A stretch of 8,737 nucleotides of DNA. Origin: Oscillospiraceae bacterium (lineage in GTDB: Bacteria > Bacillota > Clostridia > Oscillospirales > CAG-272). The stretch covers positions 1-8,737 of the forward strand of contig SVQJ01000068.1 in NCBI GenBank assembly GCA_015065395.1. Reading direction: 5' to 3'. This document shows, in pieces, positions 6,415 to 8,737 of the stretch. The translations under genes were made by a program, and so were the position numbers. The first letter of the stretch is position 1, and each line of letters starts with the position of its first letter. Under the pieces are notes generated by a model that worked only from the letters and a program-made list of their open reading frames with translations, was not told where the DNA came from and made no database searches.

Positions 6415-6900
6415 ATGGGACCTATTATGACCGTTATCGGCATTATCCTTATCGTATTTGCAGTGTTCCTTATCATCGCAGTTCTCATGCAGCAGGGCAA
6501 GGCACATAACCTTTCCGGCACTATCGCAGGCGGAGCTGAAACCTTCTTTGGCAAGTCCAAGGCTCAGACTATTAACAAGAAGCTCTCCGTTCTCACCACT
6601 ATCGTAGCGATCATTTTTGTTATCCTCGTTGTTGCAGTATATGTAATCAACGCTGATAACACCAACGGCTCTCTCGGCACAGATAATGAGCTTGAAGATG
6701 TTGTTGATGATGCTGATAAGGACGAGCACGAGGGTCATGACCACGGTGACGAGGCAGATAAGGACGACGCAACAAAGGGCGACGCTGACAAGGGCGAGGC
6801 TGATGATAAGGCTGACGGCAGCGCATCTGCAGATTCCGATGCAGCAGATTCCGATGCAGCTGACAGCGATGCAGCTGATTCCGATAAAGCAGAAGCATAA
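6415..6900 (+). CDS. secG: SecG preprotein translocase subunit with acidic C-terminal tail
   Basis: This is the small subunit of the SecYEG channel that assists SecA-driven export. The N-terminal 80 residues are a normal SecG: membrane segment 1 (about 4-25), the conserved cytosolic loop VLMQQGKAHNLSGTIAGGAE (23-42) with the FFGKSKA stretch (44-50), and membrane segment 2 (about 58-79). SecG normally ends soon after. Here about 82 more residues follow, with 32 Asp/Glu against 6 Lys, a His cluster HEGHDH (105-110), and four tandem ADSDA-type units (139-158). With the usual SecG topology (both ends outside) this tail would be extracytoplasmic. Start: ATG 6415 with AGGAGA close upstream. The gene has its own promoter and terminator and no cotranscribed rnr/smpB, which often follow secG in Bacillota. 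The tail's role is unknown; cation binding or interaction with emerging substrates are guesses. Confidence 0.92.
   Translation: MGPIMTVIGIILIVFAVFLIIAVLMQQGKAHNLSGTIAGGAETFFGKSKAQTINKKLSVLTTIVAIIFVILVVAVYVINADNTNGSLGTDNELEDVVDDADKDEHEGHDHGDEADKDDATKGDADKGEADDKADGSASADSDAADSDAADSDAADSDKAEA
6829..6888 (+). repeat. Four tandem 15-bp repeats in the secG tail
   Basis: The units lie at 6829-6843, 6844-6858, 6859-6873 and 6874-6888 and encode ADSDA, ADSDA, ADSDA and ADSDK. The first two are identical in DNA (GCAGATTCCGATGCA). The third and fourth differ mostly at synonymous positions. The 15-bp period keeps the frame, so copy-number change would only lengthen or shorten the tail. Confidence 0.9.
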
Positions 6901-6916
6901 TTGAATATTTGAAATG

Positions 6917-6954
6917 AAATCCACCGCTTCAATAAGCGGTGGATTTTTGTGTTT
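6917..6954 (+). terminator. Intrinsic terminator of secG
   Basis: A perfect 13-bp stem (6917-6929 with 6934-6946) with a CAAT loop is followed by a T-rich tract (6944-6954). It starts 17 nt after the secG stop. Confidence 0.93.
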
Positions 6955-6969
6955 TGGGGCGGGAAAATA

Positions 6970-6998
6970 TTGACATAAATGCATAAAATTGATATAAT
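6970..6998 (+). promoter_or_regulatory. Consensus sigma-A promoter of the exported DNRLRE protein gene
   Basis: -35 TTGACA (6970-6975), a 17-bp spacer and an extended -10 with TATAAT (6993-6998) preceded by TGA. Both hexamers match consensus. The expected start is near 7005, leaving a leader of about 70 nt. Confidence 0.9.
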
Positions 6999-7073
6999 TA
7001 ATTTGGATATGTGTATGCAGAACGCCGAAATTGTGTGCGCGTAATCAAATATCAATGAAAAGAGGTGAAAAGC

Positions 7074-8737
7074 ATGAAAAACGCAAGTAAAACGATGCTG
7101 TCGGTCTTACTTAGCATTGTGATCGCGTTTCAGTCATTGCCGATATATGCAATAGCGGCAGGACGGGGAAATGCGGCAGAGAGCGAAGGCACTGCGCCTG
7201 TAGAAAACGCGGTGTTAAAATCCGAGAACAGCATTGAATCATTGCCGTACATACTTGGTGAGCTGACGGAAGAACGGACAGAAAACATGAAGGTCTTCCG
7301 AATGAGTGACGGCTCATATACTGCGGCGGTATATCCCGTGCAGATACATTTTGAAAAAGACGGCGAAATGCTCGAGATCGACAACAGTCTTGAAGAAGTG
7401 ACCGTTGATTCCGTTGAACTTTACAGGACAAAGGAAGGCCCTGTGGAAATTTCTTTTCCCCGTGAATTTGACGGAGAGACCCCGGTGACTTACGCCGTAG
7501 GGGAAAATTCCGTCTCCTTTATTCTCGAAGGGACGGAGAATGTGGAGGCGCAGTACGGCGAAAAGAGAGCTCAAGGCGAGAGCGCGGATAAGATCGCCGC
7601 TCTTAGCGAGGCGATAAGTGCGAGCGTGCTTTCAGCAGAGACCTTTGAAGCAAATTTCCAAAAGAGCGCAGAGGATGCAGAGAAACTCGAAACGACTCTT
7701 TCCGAGGCGGTGCGCTCTCTTTCGGATATGTATATGTCGGTAGAGGGTGCTGTGAGCGATATCGGATATCCCATGGCGATGGACGATATCAATGTGCAGT
7801 ACAATATTTCGGGAACCACCCTCAAAGAGAACATAATCATAGAAAAAAGAAGTGCGGCAACCAAAGCCTTGAGCTTTACCGTTAAAGCTGAGGGCCTTGT
7901 TCCTGTGCTTGGTGAGGACGGCTCCGTTGTCCTTTTTGACGGTGACAGCACGGCGGTTATAACCATTGCATCTCCGTATATGTATGACAAGATAGGCGCA
8001 ATGAGCTCGGATATAGATGTGAGCCTTACTGAGAATGAAGACGGTACCTATACCTACATGCTCACTCCCGACAAGGCGTGGATGCTCAGTGCAGAAAGAG
8101 TATACCCTGTGACCGTTGACCCGCCCGTTGAGAAAAGCAATATAGATACAGTTAAGGATACCACGGGAATCTTTGCTTCCGCTGCCGGAAATCTTTCCAA
8201 TGCCGGAGAAAAGGTATATCTGAAGGTAGGCAACAGATACGATACCTCCACCGGTCTGACAAGCGAAGTTCAGGCGATGCTGTACAACGATATGTCTGAT
8301 ATCGTAGGCGAGACTGCAAGCATAGTCAGCGCAAGCCTCAATCTGTACAGCTTCAGAGGTAATTTCTCCTCCTCATCAAGGGATATGCAGATAAATGCAT
8401 ATATGATAACAGAGGACTGGAACACCTCCGATATTGACGAGAACGAGGTTCTTTGTCTTGGAAGCAACGGACGTGCGGACTACAGCAACGTGCTTGATTA
8501 TGTGTATTACAACGACGTTAGCGCGGACGGTGTTGCATACAGCTTCGATATAACGGAAGCTGCGCAGAAATGGAGCACGGGAGCGGCACCCAACTACGGT
8601 ATAGCGCTACGTGCATCGGGTATCGGAAATGAGAGCCTTTGTGCCCGATTCTATGACAGCACCCACACCGCCATAACAAATGAGGATGGCGAGGTCGTTT
8701 CATGCCCTGCGTTCGTATACGTATTCCGCGATCAGAG
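7074..8737 (+). CDS. Exported DNRLRE-domain protein, N-terminal part (probable RHS/YD-repeat surface protein)
   Basis: An open frame of 554 codons plus 2 nt runs from ATG 7074 (AGGTGA 5 nt upstream) to the right edge with no stop, so the protein is truncated by the window. Residues 1-28 form a Sec signal peptide: a Lys-containing start, a hydrophobic core at about 8-24 and a likely cleavage at AIA|AG. Then follow a module with VFRMSDGSYTAAVYPVQIHF and EIDNSL (74-106), an alpha-helical, Glu/Ala/Ser-rich stretch (about 165-230), a beta-rich region ending in VYPVTVDP (343-350), and a DNRLRE-type domain (about 352-551) with KVGNRYDTS near its start and FDITEAAQKWSTG followed by NYGIALRA near its end. 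In clostridial proteins this order usually leads into RHS/YD repeats and a variable C-terminal region. That continuation is inferred, not seen. No membrane anchor or LPXTG is visible in this part. The protein is probably cell-surface or secreted. Confidence 0.85.
   Translation, partial: MKNASKTMLSVLLSIVIAFQSLPIYAIAAGRGNAAESEGTAPVENAVLKSENSIESLPYILGELTEERTENMKVFRMSDGSYTAAVYPVQIHFEKDGEMLEIDNSLEEVTVDSVELYRTKEGPVEISFPREFDGETPVTYAVGENSVSFILEGTENVEAQYGEKRAQGESADKIAALSEAISASVLSAETFEANFQKSAEDAEKLETTLSEAVRSLSDMYMSVEGAVSDIGYPMAMDDINVQYNISGTTLKENIIIEKRSAATKALSFTVKAEGLVPVLGEDGSVVLFDGDSTAVITIASPYMYDKIGAMSSDIDVSLTENEDGTYTYMLTPDKAWMLSAERVYPVTVDPPVEKSNIDTVKDTTGIFASAAGNLSNAGEKVYLKVGNRYDTSTGLTSEVQAMLYNDMSDIVGETASIVSASLNLYSFRGNFSSSSRDMQINAYMITEDWNTSDIDENEVLCLGSNGRADYSNVLDYVYYNDVSADGVAYSFDITEAAQKWSTGAAPNYGIALRASGIGNESLCARFYDSTHTAITNEDGEVVSCPAFVYVFRDQ

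Noticed and set aside
6385..6984. 199-codon minus-strand frame that looks like a Cys/Ile/Val-rich membrane protein
   Set aside because: The hydrophobic stretch is the reverse complement of the Asp/Ala codons in the SecG tail, and it spans both the secG ribosome-binding site and the secG terminator.
7015..7044. Nine-codon upstream frame (MQNAEIVCA) in the leader of the DNRLRE gene
   Set aside because: There is no convincing ribosome-binding site and no codon pattern suggesting attenuation.
7111..8703. Several minus-strand frames of 60-140 codons on the right side
   Set aside because: All lie antisense to the continuous 554-codon plus-strand frame, which has a signal peptide, Shine-Dalgarno site and promoter.

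Overview
The window looks like a chromosomal segment of a Gram-positive, low-to-mid-GC anaerobe of the Clostridia (Bacillota), perhaps an Oscillospirales-type gut bacterium. This is inferred from gene content: a TepA-like ClpP protease, a homocitrate/Re-citrate-synthase-like enzyme, and a DNRLRE-type secreted protein of the kind that precedes clostridial RHS/YD-repeat regions. GA-rich Shine-Dalgarno sites and near-consensus sigma-A promoters agree with it. No rRNA, tRNA, CRISPR array or insertion sequence was recognised.

Layout. (1) Positions 1-1211, minus strand: trkA, the regulatory subunit of a Trk/Ktr K+ uptake system, with its own promoter at 1314-1342. Its 3' end appears frameshifted near position 45, and the rest of the gene runs off the left edge. 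(2) Positions 1453-2139, plus strand: a TepA/ClpP-like serine peptidase, divergent from trkA. (3) Positions 2256-4752: a transcription unit with promoter, inverted repeat at the expected start site, cinA/pncC (NMN amidase) and dxs (DXP synthase, first step of the MEP isoprenoid pathway), closed by a strong intrinsic terminator. (4) Positions 4765-6270: a monocistronic DRE-TIM condensing enzyme (isopropylmalate/homocitrate synthase family, candidate Re-citrate synthase) behind a consensus promoter. (5) Positions 6320-6954: secG with its own promoter and terminator. SecG carries an unusual tail of about 82 residues that is rich in Asp, contains a His cluster, and ends in tandem repeats. (6) Positions 6970-8737: a consensus promoter and the first 554 codons of a large exported protein with a signal peptide and a DNRLRE domain. 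It is open to the right edge and is probably the head of an RHS/YD-repeat cell-surface protein or toxin-delivery protein.

Most of the content is housekeeping: K+ homeostasis, NAD salvage, isoprenoid precursors, a citrate/keto-acid condensation step and protein export. The accessory part is the exported protein at the right end. The points most worth checking are the trkA frameshift, the SecG tail, the substrate of the DRE-TIM enzyme, and what lies at the C-terminus of the DNRLRE protein. I did not find a clearly new multi-gene system in this window.
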